Part shown: positions 11,580 to 22,949 of the stretch, in pieces
How positions within the stretch are numbered: position 1 is the stretch's first letter
Layout of the letters: the number at the start of each line of letters is the position of its first letter
The notes under the pieces: model-generated
The model's database searches: none
Seen by the model: only the letters and a program-made list of their open reading frames with translations
Told to the model about the DNA's origin: nothing
Translations under genes and position numbers: made by a program
NCBI RefSeq assembly: GCF_000204055.1
Contig: NW_006768767.1
Location: forward strand, 1,408,498 to 1,472,497
Direction: 5' to 3'
DNA length: 64,000 nt
Origin: Melampsora larici-populina 98AG31
Taxonomy: Eukaryota > Basidiomycota > Pucciniomycetes > Pucciniales > Melampsoraceae

Positions 11580-13004
11580 TCCAAAAGACCTTGAAGTTGA
11601 GGTTTCCAAAACGAACGTCTTTTGATCGATGATGACAACACCGGTGGTTTGCTTTGAAGGTTGGGAAGAGTTGTGATGTTGGTTGTTGGATTTGATTAGA
11701 TAATTCTGGAGAAGACTTGGTTGGTGTGAACTCGAAACAACTTGGATTTCAAGTTAAGCTTCGAGCTTCGAATCCAGTCACATATCTGTCACATGCAGTT
11801 CACACATTGGTGAAACCCATCGGTGCTCAATAGATTTTTGCCTGTGTGACAGACTACAGTGAGCATCCGTGTGGTCGGCGCCAGCCTCAGTGCGACAGAG
11901 GGAGGTGCACGCATGCGCACTCTGAGGACTACATATCAATGATGTCATACATGATCAGACATGCTCATTTCTATTTTTGACACCACCATTGCAAATATGT
12001 AAGTTGAACAACTTTGAGGTGGGTGTGTTTGCAGGCATGGCAACACCTAAATCGCTGAACCAAGCCATGGAATCTGGCCAAATTTCATAGCGTATTGGAG
12101 CCTGCACTATCTGTTCAAGAAAGGCTCTCTCTAGATATTGCAGCGGAAAAACCGTTGCAATATCGTCATTATAGCGCGCTGTATCACGTAGTGCGCTATA
12201 CAGCGCACCATGATGTTGGTTAAAAGCCAGTAAAGATGATTTCATTTCAGTCCTTGTATCCATGCATATAGCGCTGGGTAAGGTAGAAGAGTGGAGTGTG
12301 ATTCACTATAGAGATTATAGAAACCATGTGGAAGAGGAAAACAAAAGCAAAAAAACAAAAAGGGCAGAGGGGATATGAAAATGAACCCCAAAAAAAGAGA
12401 ATACTGGATTTATATGAAAGGTGTGAGAGAAGATACTCTATAGTCCTTTTTTACCATCTTTCCTATATAGGATTGAAGGGCTCTTTCTGCTGCTTTGAGT
12501 GCACCATTTGGAATAATTACCTCCTTGATCAACCAAACAGTCCATTGTCTTGGGGAGAAGACACTCACGTGATGGGTACAGTCATTGGCAACAGCCACAA
12601 GAGTACGCTCACATGCACATGACATGACATCAATCAATTAGTACACAATTGACAACTTGAGCTTAGAGCACTTGCCTGACATTTGAAGTAAATGCTGATT
12701 CATGTAATGTATGCATGTATCCCAATATATATATTGACCCTTATTAATTTATCAGTTCCTTGATGAAATTATGCATAGAAGTTTCCAAAGGAATTCTTTT
12801 GAGATAAAAATTTATTTGTGTGTTGCTTGACTTGCAAGCAATCTTCCTCACTGGAAGAAAAACTTGTGTGATGAATATGCCTCTACAGTGGTTGCACATG
12901 TTTCTAAAAATAAAATCTTGACAACATCACATTCCCTGTAGTTGCTACAGACTATCCATTGTTCAGAGTGAGAAGTCAGGGTCCATGATTCAGTAACAAT
13001 TGTA
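11580..13004. other. Intergenic/repeat-derived region, no gene recognised
   Basis: Holds the V-ATPase promoter and then mixed sequence. Two adjacent GC-rich hairpins (12134-12206) stand out. Short open frames at 11955-12263 and 12410-12637 (minus) and 12326-12622 (plus) have no recognisable motif and probably are chance or remnants. Confidence 0.45.
12134..12206. repeat. Two adjacent hairpins
   Basis: First hairpin: gatattgcagcgg, loop aaaaa, ccgttgcaatatc (13-bp arms, one mismatch). Second: gcgctgtat at 12176-12184 pairs with atacagcgc at 12198-12206. Both were read directly. They lie outside any supported gene and could be part of a MITE. Confidence 0.5.
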
Positions 13005-15636
13005 TTACATTTGTGAGAAAGGTTGACCGCTTGAGGAAGTCTACAGGCCCAGATTTGCTGTGCAGTGCCGCCGCAGCAAGCTGTGAAACCTCACTTCCAC
13101 CACCAACAGTTACTTTTGCTAAAAAGCTTGGCCCAATCAAGAAAAAATAAAACAAAATCAGACCCAGATTTTGCCGCAGCAGTCACAACGCAGCAGAGAG
13201 AAAGATTTTGGGGGTGCTGTCTGGTCCTGTTGGCTCTGGTGTGACCTTCCTACCATTCCGCTGATCCATCACCCATCTCGATTCTCTAGGCTCTAGTTCC
13301 CCATCACCTTGACCTCTTTCTTTGCACACTCTTGCAAGATGAGGTTGTCAAACTCTTGGTAAGTTGCTTTAAGTTTACATTAAAATATATCTCTTCTTTA
13401 TTATCTATTGGTGTGCTTTCTAACAAACTTTTCATATTGTTCAATTCAGATGACCATCCTCACAACACAGTCTGATATCCGTGATCGTCTCGCCTAGCTT
13501 TGTCTCACCATCACCTCACCAGCTCTTTCTTCCCACACTCTTTCAAGAAGGTTTTGAATTGTCGGATTGATCATAACAAGCATTTGTTGACAAATCAAAA
13601 AAAGAAATGATGTTGGAGCTTTTACGGAGCTCACAACTGCTGTGCTAATGTGAGAGAAAAGGCAAGTTGAATGAAATGTATCCTACATTTCCTCAACTTG
13701 TCTGGTGCCGAGCTATGCTGAATAACAATTGGATATTTCATGAAAGATATCTCAAATGTGAGTGACTTTTCAAGGTAAGCAAGATCGTCAGAAACATGGA
13801 CTGGTTATGACCAATATCAAAACCAATCAATTCCTGATTGATTCTCCTACGAGGCAATCCTATGATCCCGACTTGAGAACAATCTCAGATCTCTTATGAA
13901 ATAAAACCTAAGATATCATCGGGTTTGAAGTCAAGATTGAAAACGATCTCATTTTTTGAAGACATCCAAAATCCAAGAATTGATTGATTTTGCTTGGTCA
14001 AAACCAATCAACCTTCCTACGCTCCCACAGAAAAGATTGTGAACAATCTCAGCTCTCTTGTGTAATCTAGAGACTGATTTCACGGACAAGATCAAGATCG
14101 ATTGATTTGCTTGTGATCCTATGAGGAAGATTGAAACGATTTCAGTTTCACACCAATCTTATCTATAATTCCTATGTGATGACAATCTTCTCTAACTACA
14201 ATTCATCTAATATAAAAAAACAAGCTCCCCTTCAAATATCTGATAACCACAATGATGGTACAAAATTCTGTTCGACTGGATTTGACCTCGTACCTAAAAT
14301 TTGTGATCTCCAGACAACAAACTTTGACACATTAAATCCAAACTCGATAAGGTTCAACTTGGGACAGTATGGTGGTAGGTATTGTAGAAGGATACCTAGA
14401 AATGATATTAGGGATCATCAGTAAGTTCAATTAATTGCACTGAAGAGACAAATGGGAGGAATTGAAGCAAAAAAAGTGTATTTCCTACAGATCAGCAATG
14501 GGTTGGCCACAATTGATAGACACGTTTCCAGGATGCGAGAAGCAACAAGCGACTGAGCTGAGTTTAGTGATGCTAACAAAGTAATCGACAGGGACAGGGA
14601 TTTGAAGGATATGACTGGGAGCTCGCACCAGAGCCAACAGCACCCCCAAAATTTTTCTCTCTGCTGCGTTGTGACCGCTGCGGCGAAATCTGGGTCTAAT
14701 TCTGTTTTATTTTTTCTCAATCGGGCCAAGCTTTTTAGCAAAAGTAATAAATTCCCCACCACTTCCTCTTTCTGACCCCACATCCAATCCTCATCAATCT
14801 TGCATCTCATCCCATCTCAGGATTATGAAGCTTTTCTCAACCTCAATTTTATCAAGAACTATCACATTGTTTGATTTGAAATTGTTAGAAACAAATTCAA
14901 TATTTGTTTCTCATACAATCCAAATCCAAATTAAATTAACTCAAATCAGAGAAATGCACCTGGAAGCTCAATTTGGAATGAGAAGGTGTAGTAGCATGAT
15001 GGGAAGGATTTAGAAACATTGTTCCAAACAACTTCTCAGTGTCCCGCCAATTTGAAGAACCAAATCCAAATTTTGTTTCCTTAGGCTCGGTGAACCAATT
15101 TTGAAGTCTTGAAGGATCATGTGTTGGGAGATCACTCTTGGACCGTTTAGTTGGTTGAAAAGTTGGAAGTTGACAAGGTTTTCTCATAGAAGAAGTGGAG
15201 TTTGGATAAGATGAATGACCGTAGTGATCTTCAAACTGACTGTATGAATCACCGGACATTCCAAGTAAAGTTTGATAATGATCTGTTATCAAACCTGACC
15301 ATGGTCTGTCATTGTAGAGCACAACTGGTGCAAGCAACTGATGTGATTCTTTGGGATCTGTATAATGCTCCTCTGGAAAAACATAAGGTAAGATAGAACA
15401 GTGAACATACATGTTTTCTGCCTTTGCTTCCTTGTCCCTTTAATTGCACAAGGAGTGTTTGATGGGAGCAGATGGGAGCATGTTTTATGTCTCGGATTCA
15501 ATAAGTGGAAGGAAGTGGTGGGAAATTGAACCATTGGTGGTGGAAGTGAGGTTTCACAGCTTACTGTGGTGGCACTGCGCAGAAGATCTGGGCCTGTAGA
15601 CTTCCTTGAGTGGTCAACCTTTCTTGCAAATGTAAT
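13005..15636. mobile_element. Inverted-repeat element with a nested insertion in its right arm
   Basis: The left arm 13005-13240 matches, inverted, two separate right-hand blocks: 14628-14753 (pairs with 13113-13240) and 15534-15636 (pairs with 13005-13107). The blocks that adjoin on the left are split on the right by about 780 bp (14754-15533), which has its own short inverted ends (ttccccaccacttcctc near 14760; its complement ggaagtggtgggaa near 15510). So an element with arms of about 230 bp and a 1.4-kb core was later hit by a second insertion. No transposase is recognisable in the core. Target duplications are not clear. Confidence 0.6.
14936..15412 (-). CDS. Hypothetical 158-aa frame within the nested insertion
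   Basis: Open frame beginning MYVHCSILPYVFPEEHYTDP, rich in Ser, Pro, His and Thr, with no recognised domain and no membrane segment. It lies inside the inserted block 14754-15533, so it may be an element-borne gene, a captured fragment or chance. Confidence 0.2.
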   Translation of the reverse strand: MYVHCSILPYVFPEEHYTDPKESHQLLAPVVLYNDRPWSGLITDHYQTLLGMSGDSYSQFEDHYGHSSYPNSTSSMRKPCQLPTFQPTKRSKSDLPTHDPSRLQNWFTEPKETKFGFGSSNWRDTEKLFGTMFLNPSHHATTPSHSKLSFQVHFSDLS

Positions 15637-16283
15637 ATATGTTTGTACATTAATTCCCCTGTTGTTGGCATGCCTGCATGTTCTCCAGTGCAAGACAAGT
15701 CAAACTTTGAACTTAACTAAGTCCCTCTGTAGCCAGACACTTTTTCCTTGCAAGCTTGGGTGTCTGGAGAGTGACTTAGGAATTATCAGCTCTCTTTGGT
15801 GTGTTTCAAAATTGAAGTTTGGCTGGGAGGTTTTTGAAAATTGCAAAAACTCTCACTTCATCTCAATAAGGACCAAGTGCCCATTTTAACTGGAGCTGCT
15901 TGTGACTACTGCCTTCAGATCTGTCTATTCAGATTTCTTGTATCTCACTCTGAGCTCTCTGTAGAAAGAAAGAAAGATTTTGAAATTTGAAATTTGGTGA
16001 TTGTATCTTGAAAACAAAATTTACAAAGGATCTGAATAATGCATTCTTCTTTTGTTAAGATACTATCTTGGTGTAAGTGGTCAAAGATCATTTTCCTGTT
16101 AAGGTAAATGGTGGTTTGTGTAGAAGGTTGTTACAGTTGGGAAGCGGGTGCAAGTATGGTGATTCTTGGCAGGTAATCTGTTGGCGAGCAAAGGGGCTAA
16201 TGCATGAGAAATGAATCAAGGGTTACTGGTGAAATTCTTTTGGGGTTTTCTGTTCTCTTTGTAATTTCTTTTCTCCCTCTTTT

Positions 16284-16311
16284 CTGATTCTTTTCGTGTC
16301 GAAAAGAATCA
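16284..16311. repeat. Perfect 12-bp hairpin
   Basis: tgattcttttcg, loop tgt, cgaaaagaatca. The right arm forms the start of the repeated unit at 16296 and recurs in the second copy at 16622; the left arm does not recur. Confidence 0.7.
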
Positions 16312-16617
16312 GTGAGTTTTTCATTTGTACTTCAGATTGAGATCATTCTTGTTACTAACATCGCTACTTCAATCTTAGAAACTGTTTTCAATTTTTCTGT
16401 TCTTTTACAAATCATCTTATGCGCGCTCTTTCTTTATTTCGAGCGAGCAGGTAGAGAAATCTTTTCTTTGCTTATCAACTTGTTTCTTCTCATAACCTTT
16501 TTTCTGATTATCTCTTTCATCTTGTTTTTGTTTTCCTGCTGTGGATAGGTTAGTCTTGTTCTTGTCGTTGACTAGCAGATACGCTAGTTCAGTCTAATGC
16601 AGAACCTGTGCCCTCAG
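16296..16617 (+). other. Intron-containing parent unit of a tandem pair (likely transcribed)
   Basis: Blocks: 16296-16311 (exon-like 1), 16312-16378 (67 nt, gtgagt ... ttag, with the exact branch motif tactaac near 16352), 16379-16450 (exon-like 2, 72 nt), 16451-16548 (98 nt, gtagag ... atag), 16549-16617 (exon-like 3, ending ccctcag). The two GT...AG segments are absent from the adjacent copy at 16622-16775. A 78-aa hydrophobic frame runs exactly 16312-16548, but it crosses the inferred splice sites and is unlikely to be real. Whether the unit encodes protein or a non-coding RNA is unknown. Confidence 0.6.
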
Positions 16618-16621
16618 GTGT

Positions 16622-16775
16622 GTGTCGAAAAGAATCAAAACTGTTTTCAATTTTTCTGTTCTTTTACAAATCATCTTACGTGCGCTCTTTCTTTATTTCG
16701 AGCGAGCAGGTTAGTCTTGTTCTTGTCGTTGACTAGCAGATACGCTTCAGTCTAACACAGAACCTGTGCCCTCAG
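16622..16775 (+). other. Intronless (processed-like) tandem copy
   Basis: gtgtcgaaaagaatca (16622-16637) is followed directly by a 72-nt block (16638-16709) matching 16379-16450 with two adjacent base changes, then directly by 16710-16775 matching 16549-16617 with a few differences. Both segments missing relative to the first copy begin with GT and end with AG. It starts two bases after the end of the first copy. Confidence 0.7.
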
Positions 16776-19165
16776 TGTTCCTTTCTTCACTGTAGCGTTT
16801 TCTAGCGAAGAAGTCATCTCGAGATTCTTATTAGGATCCTGAGACTCATTTTCAACAAGAACTTTATATCTTTCTCTTCCAAGATGATCAAGATGGATGA
16901 ACTTTGTTCAAAAGCCAGACTTGTTCATCTTGATGTCCTGCAGATTTTGTTCTCCTCAGAAATTGTGTATTTCATCAACTACCAAAGATGCAAGACTATA
17001 GAAGAGCAGGGCCTCTTGCATCCCTGTCAACACACCAAAAACAGCTGATAATTTGTAAGTCCCTCTGCAGAGCACTGAGCTTGCAAAGGTAAGAAAACCC
17101 CTTTGTGATCCACAGGTACCTCTACCAGTGGGACCAGCGGGGGCCAGTTAATCAGGAGCTTTGTCAATAAGCACTGTAGTACTTCCCCTACTTATTACCC
17201 TCATCAAATGCCTCTAGAATCTAGATGGTTTAAAAGTAGAACACCTGTGGATTCAGAGAAATTTTGGTCTACATGCCAACTCACAGGTCTTCCTAAGGCC
17301 TTGAAGCACACCAAATGTCTTATTATGAGAGTGTACATACACCAAAAATTACTCATGACTTTGTAAATACTTGCCTGTCTTTATCTCATTCTCTAGTAAT
17401 CTACAGTTTCCTCCAAGTGGTTTATGTAATCACACCATTTCTTGAGTGGTACCTGGGCAAAACTGCATTTGCCTTTGATTGACCATTTTGAATATTTATG
17501 ATGAATCAATTCAAATCTTTCAGTAGATCAAAACACTTCATGCAGGTATTCCTGATTATTTTCTGCTTGGACAAATTGTAACCAATAGAAAAACAGTTGA
17601 AGTGATTGATCAATGGTTGAAGTTATACATAGAAAGTAATGTGGTACCATGTTTTGGTACTGGTCAAACCCAAGGGTAGCAAATCCTAGGTGTGGTAACT
17701 TGTACACACATTTAGATGAAGTTCAGCAAATCTCCTTTCTGTTAACATGATATTGTTCTGATGTTACCTAATCATAGATAATACCCATTGGACTGGGAGC
17801 TATAACAATTGGATCAGCAGAAAGATAATCAGAACCAGAAAAATCTCTTATGGTAAAAAGGTATTGATTTTCAATTCCATCACAAATCCATGTTGTGATA
17901 ACTCAGTCCTAAGTTTTGCAATGGAAGATAACAGTTTCAAGAAGGTGTTGGAAAAATCTATTTATTTGTATTTTAATTAGTACAATAGTTGTTCAATATC
18001 CAGACAGAAGGAATGTAATCAAGACTGATCAGAAAACGGCATGTGTTCATAAACTTCTCTGTTGGAATTGATTGAAGTTCTGTTTCCTGTTCCATGTTCA
18101 CTTGACTACTTTGGTCTAGTTAGGATTGTTGTCAGAATTTTTAACTGTTTTATCTTTTCACTGGTTATTCTTATATGACTGTCCCCTCTCAAGCTCTGGT
18201 TTTTTTCTTCAACGTTAGGAATGTGAAAGCTCAGAGTATATCACATTCATCCTCATCTCCTTTGTGATCCTGGACCTAGCTCACTCATATATGTAGCACA
18301 CTTCTTTTTCCTCTTGCACTTCTTCAGGTAAGTCATCTCTGCTGTCCTTGCACTGTCAAATTTCATTAGAGCTCACATATTCACCTGTCTGTCCAGGTAC
18401 TTAACTTTGCTTTGATTTGTGTTGATACTTGATTCCCATCAAACTCTTTCAAACCCTGGATTGAAGGAAGTGCTCTCCACCTACCGGCAGGCGTCATGAT
18501 CCAGTAAGACACACTATGCAGTCAGTTTCACCCACATGCCAATGGAAGACAGGTGGTCCACACAAAAAAGCATGCCTTGTCTGCGGGCTCACATAAGACA
18601 AGTCAATTCTCCCTGTGGTGTGTGTTTGATACAGTGTGATCCATACTGTTGAATTTTGTTGCTTGAGTAGTCTTTCAAAAGAAAAAAGTCACTGTACAAA
18701 AAATGAGAGGGATCCAGACATGATGAACAACAGTGGAGTATACAGTTCAACCCAATCAACCCATATTTGATGGAAGGACTGGGTCCATCTAAACTTCATT
18801 GACACACCCAGGTCAGACATGGATTGGTATAGAACACAGAAAACATTGGTATCGAAGATGCTGCTCAGTAAAGAAAGATGAACAGGTGTTCTGATGGTAT
18901 CATTTGTTTGTATTTGTTTAGAATTAAAGAGTTAGACGAGACTTTGGGCATTATTTGAAAGAAGACTATGTAAAATACAAAATATGGCACTTTGGTCATA
19001 GTTCTGATCAGCCGTCTATCTGATGTGAATGAAGCAGAGTCAAGAATCTACGCACAGGTTTCCCAAAATTGAAAGTACACTATTCAAACCCTACGATTTT
19101 ACAAGAATTAACAAATGAGGATTAAAACCACTTAGAAATCTGATTTTGAAAAAGTGATGACTTAC
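16776..19165. other. Non-coding, transposon-degraded region
   Basis: No open frame of note and no recognised motif over about 2.4 kb. The sequence has uneven composition and isolated short repeats; probably decayed mobile DNA. Confidence 0.4.
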
Positions 19166-20953
19166 GATTCGAATGACAAGCCAATACTGTGGATCATACA
19201 AGAAAGTGTGAAGTCCACCAACACACAACTGAGATATAAATGACAATATGAAAGAAAGGTCTTGAGAGCCAGTTCAAAAACATAGATATACATATATTAT
19301 TGAGATCTCAACACTTACCTCATAACTCGTCATGATCACAAGGAAGGTCATTATGGAGAATTCTAGAAAAGTGTTCATCAAGACTGCTATTTTCTGTCTT
19401 CTTAGTGAATCACTCAAGGTAATACCTCTTGCCAAGCCTTGATATATGAAGAATAGAAATGGAGGATACAACTAAGCAACACAAATATGATAAGCCTTGA
19501 GACATAAATATTTTATATGAAATTGAGAGCTTACCAGTAAGATGAAGCAGCTAAACGCTAGGTAGTACGCGAGTCCCATCTGAAAGTAATGCACTACTAG
19601 ATCCTAAGATGACAAAAGTTTGAAGTGAAGAGCATGTAGGTTTCTGTTTCAAATCATTTGGCTGATTATTAAGGAACAACAAACAATGTGGCCTAGCGAT
19701 CCCCGGAGTGGCAGGATGACAGGTATCATTTTGGTCACGCTGCACGTTTCTCGGTAGCAGGAGGTCTTCCGTAGGATGTGAAGGATCGGTGTTACGGCGT
19801 TTCTGATTTGGATGTATTCCATGGTAAGCTGATAGAAGGAGATACAGATAGGTACTGAAATCGGAGTCTCTGTGAGTTTCTATGAATTTGCCACAATGCG
19901 AGACATATAAGCTGACCAGTTGGTACGGTAAGCATCACCACTAAGAACCCATTCATTAATCGGATCACAGCAGTTGGTATGGTCTTCCCGGCCTCATCCA
20001 ATGTGATGTCAGAGTATTTGGTGAGTGCAACGTGACTTATGCATAGCCATAAAATGACTGATTCAGCGTGGGTTAGTACATAAAGGGGAGCGATTCAGCT
20101 ATTGACGAAGGAAGGGCTTATATGGCACCAAAGTACCCACCGCTTCAAAAGATGCTTAACGAGTCAGTTTTTTATATATAGAAAGACAATTTTTGATATA
20201 TGCTCACCTAGCACAAATGACGGTTATCGTACACTTGACAGCGAGCAAGAAATTTGGCCAAGCTTGGTCTAGGTCACCAATTCGTACCAGATCTTCACAA
20301 ATTACATCAGCAATTGCAGCTTGTGGGGGCAAGGAGGCAACACGTCAGTCAATTTGATCGGAGCAGACCAAATATTATGGAGACTCACTAAGACTATAAA
20401 ATAAGTAACACAAGCCACAGTGGTTAGCACGATCGAGAAGTATCAACCCTACTAATGGGGAGGATCAGCTATATTGTTCATGTATATCAGGCTTATCAGC
20501 AGCTTATCAAAACTTACAGTTATTGAGACCAATTTGATAGAACTTCTTGGTTTGGGATCGAAGATATATAACATAGCAGGATTGAAATAACATTCTTCAA
20601 AATGAATTGATTAAAATCATCCATAAGATAAGCCCATCTTCGATCTTCAAATGTATACTTTGAGGAAGTCCATTATTCTCACATCACAAAGCCTACTCCG
20701 AACAAATGCTGAATATAGAGTGACCATGTCGGAAGAGAACATGGCTTGAGATTCAGAAATAAGAAGTGGATTAGGATTGATTATCTTGAATATTCAAAAG
20801 ATAACAAGGAATGAACCATAACTTTGAGAGCTGGCAGCGTACCCGAAAGAAAGCCGCAATGTACTCGGCTGTCACATGATATGGGTCAACGTTCGAAGGT
20901 AGGTGAAGAACAAAATTCATGACCTGATTCTCTATGGCTTGAGCTTGAGACAT
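19166..20953 (-). CDS. Multi-exon polytopic membrane protein, partial model
   Basis: Several minus-strand blocks with good splice borders encode hydrophobic segments. From the start: MNFVLHLPSNVDPYHV (near 20919), a Pro/Trp-containing block, ADVICEDLVRIGDLDQAWPN (near 20310), VILWLCISHVALTKYSDIT then MNGFLVVMLTVPT (20055-19910), GLAYYLAFSCFILL (near 19570), YPPFLFFIYQGLARGITLSD then FSIMTFLVIMTSYE (19470-19320), and LCVGGLHTFLYDPQYWLVIRI ending at 19166. The alternation of membrane helices and short loops suggests a 6-7 helix protein, receptor- or transporter-like. I considered a pheromone receptor (STE3) but see none of its hallmarks. One exon near 20590 reads into a stop in the expected phase, so this may be a pseudogene. 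Both ends are uncertain. Confidence 0.3.
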
Positions 20954-21285
20954 AGCAAAGAGAAAAGTACCACGGCTTCAACAGACAAGAGGCGTGGATC
21001 TGAGTGATCAAATATGTAGGGGGCAATCCAGCGTCATTGCGACTTATGAATGATCCGCACGTCTTCTGTGTATCGCAAGGTGCGTACATGTAGCACCGAT
21101 TGACTTTACCCCACGATTCTAAAAAGATACAGCATCAATCTTGAAGAAGCCAAAAATGCTGATTACCTAGTATCGGGGACGAAGATGGAGATGTTAGAAA
21201 TGTTCAGATGGGGACCAAGGGAACAAGAATCTTCTGAAAGAATAAAATACCACATCTACATAAAAGATCAAATTGTGGACCAAAC

Positions 21286-21822
21286 CTAACTTGACCAAGC
21301 TCAATCTCGTTCCTCGTACAGGCTTTTGGTGGAAGAATCTTGTTCCATTATAGCTCATTTTTATGTGATCATGAAATTTCTTGCCATCCGACTATGTTGA
21401 AGCTCAGTATCTTGCGCTCATCCCTGTGCTTTCGGATTCTCTTATTGCAATCTGAGTAAAAACTTGTTCGTAATCAAGTTTTTGAGATTTCAGAAAGCAA
21501 CTGTGGCTAGATGTGTTATGTACATGAGTGTCTCTTTACAGTTGATCTGTCCTATTAAATCTCAGGAATTCAATCTTTGAGATTGTAAAACCTTTTCCTG
21601 AGATGGAAATGGTAGAATCCAAAAGGATAGTTGACAGCACATAATGCTGAAGTTCGACAGAAGTACATTGATTTTAAGAAATTTTGAAATCACAAAAAAA
21701 GTTACAACAGGGCAAGATTCTCCCACCAAATATTGTGCTTGTCACCGGGGTGTAAGTCCCTTGTTCCTCGGGCCCGCAAGCTTCAAATGTACGAGGAACA
21801 AGATTGGACTTGGTCAAGTTAG
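21286..21822. mobile_element. Mutator-like MITE (537 bp)
   Basis: Inverted ends: CTAACTTGACCAAG then a shared block ending TTCCTCGTAC on the left; the same, inverted, on the right (about 38 bp, few mismatches). Flanks are gaccaaac (21278-21285) and gaccatac (21823-21830), an 8-bp direct repeat with one mismatch. The terminal motif CTAACTTRACYAAG is shared with the element at 31674-32334. A second internal inverted repeat (gtccCttgttcctcg / cgaggaacaag, 21752-21812) makes the right end a hairpin. No coding capacity. Confidence 0.65.
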
Positions 21823-22949
21823 GACCATACTCACATAAGTACTGTCTAATCCTCTTCTGCTCTGGTCCACCTTCAGGACAGTTTTGCTGCCTTTGCAAGT
21901 TCAGTTTGTGATTGTCCTCCTACTTTTCAATAATTGTTCTTCATCTTTTCAATTTCAATTGTGCCTCTTCTATTCTACAGATGGGTATGTAAACAGAATT
22001 GTTCACCTGGCTAAAATATAATTTGGTGACACTTTGACTTAAGGATTTGTTTATTTCCTTTTTTTGATGAGCTTAAGAATTCTATATCTTGAGTGTTTGG
22101 TGGTTAGAAAATTTCTTATATCCAGGAGGAAAAAAAACTTTTTTTACAGATGGTCAGAAGAATTATATCACTGTGGACATCAAACAAATTCCCTTCAATT
22201 GAGCAGGGGGAAATGGTTGCAAGTATCAACGGTCATAAGAGCATCCACAGCTGTGCCGTAAATTTGTATTGTACAGAGTGTTGCACGGACCGTTTAGGGA
22301 AGTGTTTGAGGCATGGATTTTGACCAATGCACAGCAGTGGTTCCGTACAGTACGGCTTGAAGCACATTTGGTGAGGTGAGTTAAAGCACCCACTATGGTG
22401 GGAGTGTTTTATCATAAGTTTTGCATTTATGGTACTCAAAGCTGTGTATACTTTGCCGGGTATAGTTTTTTTTTCTTTTTTCACAACTACACACAACCAG
22501 GAAAAACTATGTTTCTGGCTCAGGAGTACATATTTTTGAGCTCCAAACAAAAGACATAATTTGTCCAGGCCGTGTCTAGCTGCAAAAAAACAAAAAAAAA
22601 CTATACACAGTTAAATCTTTTCATTATCACAATGCTCGCTTTGTTGAAAAGACAGATTGACCACCTTTTGAAATCTTCAAATGACAATGAGGAACAGCAA
22701 GAATAGGACCAATTGGTCTTTGAGTTCTTGATCAATAGACCTCACACACCACCACCACCACCTCAGACTTGAATCACAATAGATTGAGATAGGCCTAACC
22801 GTGATCAGAAACTATATGATGACTACTTTGCACCTGACGCTAGATACAAATCAAAGTTTGAACGCAGATTCTGAATGAGTAAAGAGTTGTGTATAAGAAT
22901 AATCAAAGATATACAAATATATGATTGATTCTGGATTCAAAGGCCAGAT

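Noticed and set aside
16312..16548. 78-aa hydrophobic open frame
   Set aside because: It begins with a 5' splice signal and ends with a 3' splice signal of the inferred introns, and its AT-rich Phe/Leu/Ile composition fits chance.
19166..20953. STE3-type pheromone receptor
   Set aside because: Polytopic, but none of the conserved STE3 motifs could be placed and the order of loops does not fit.
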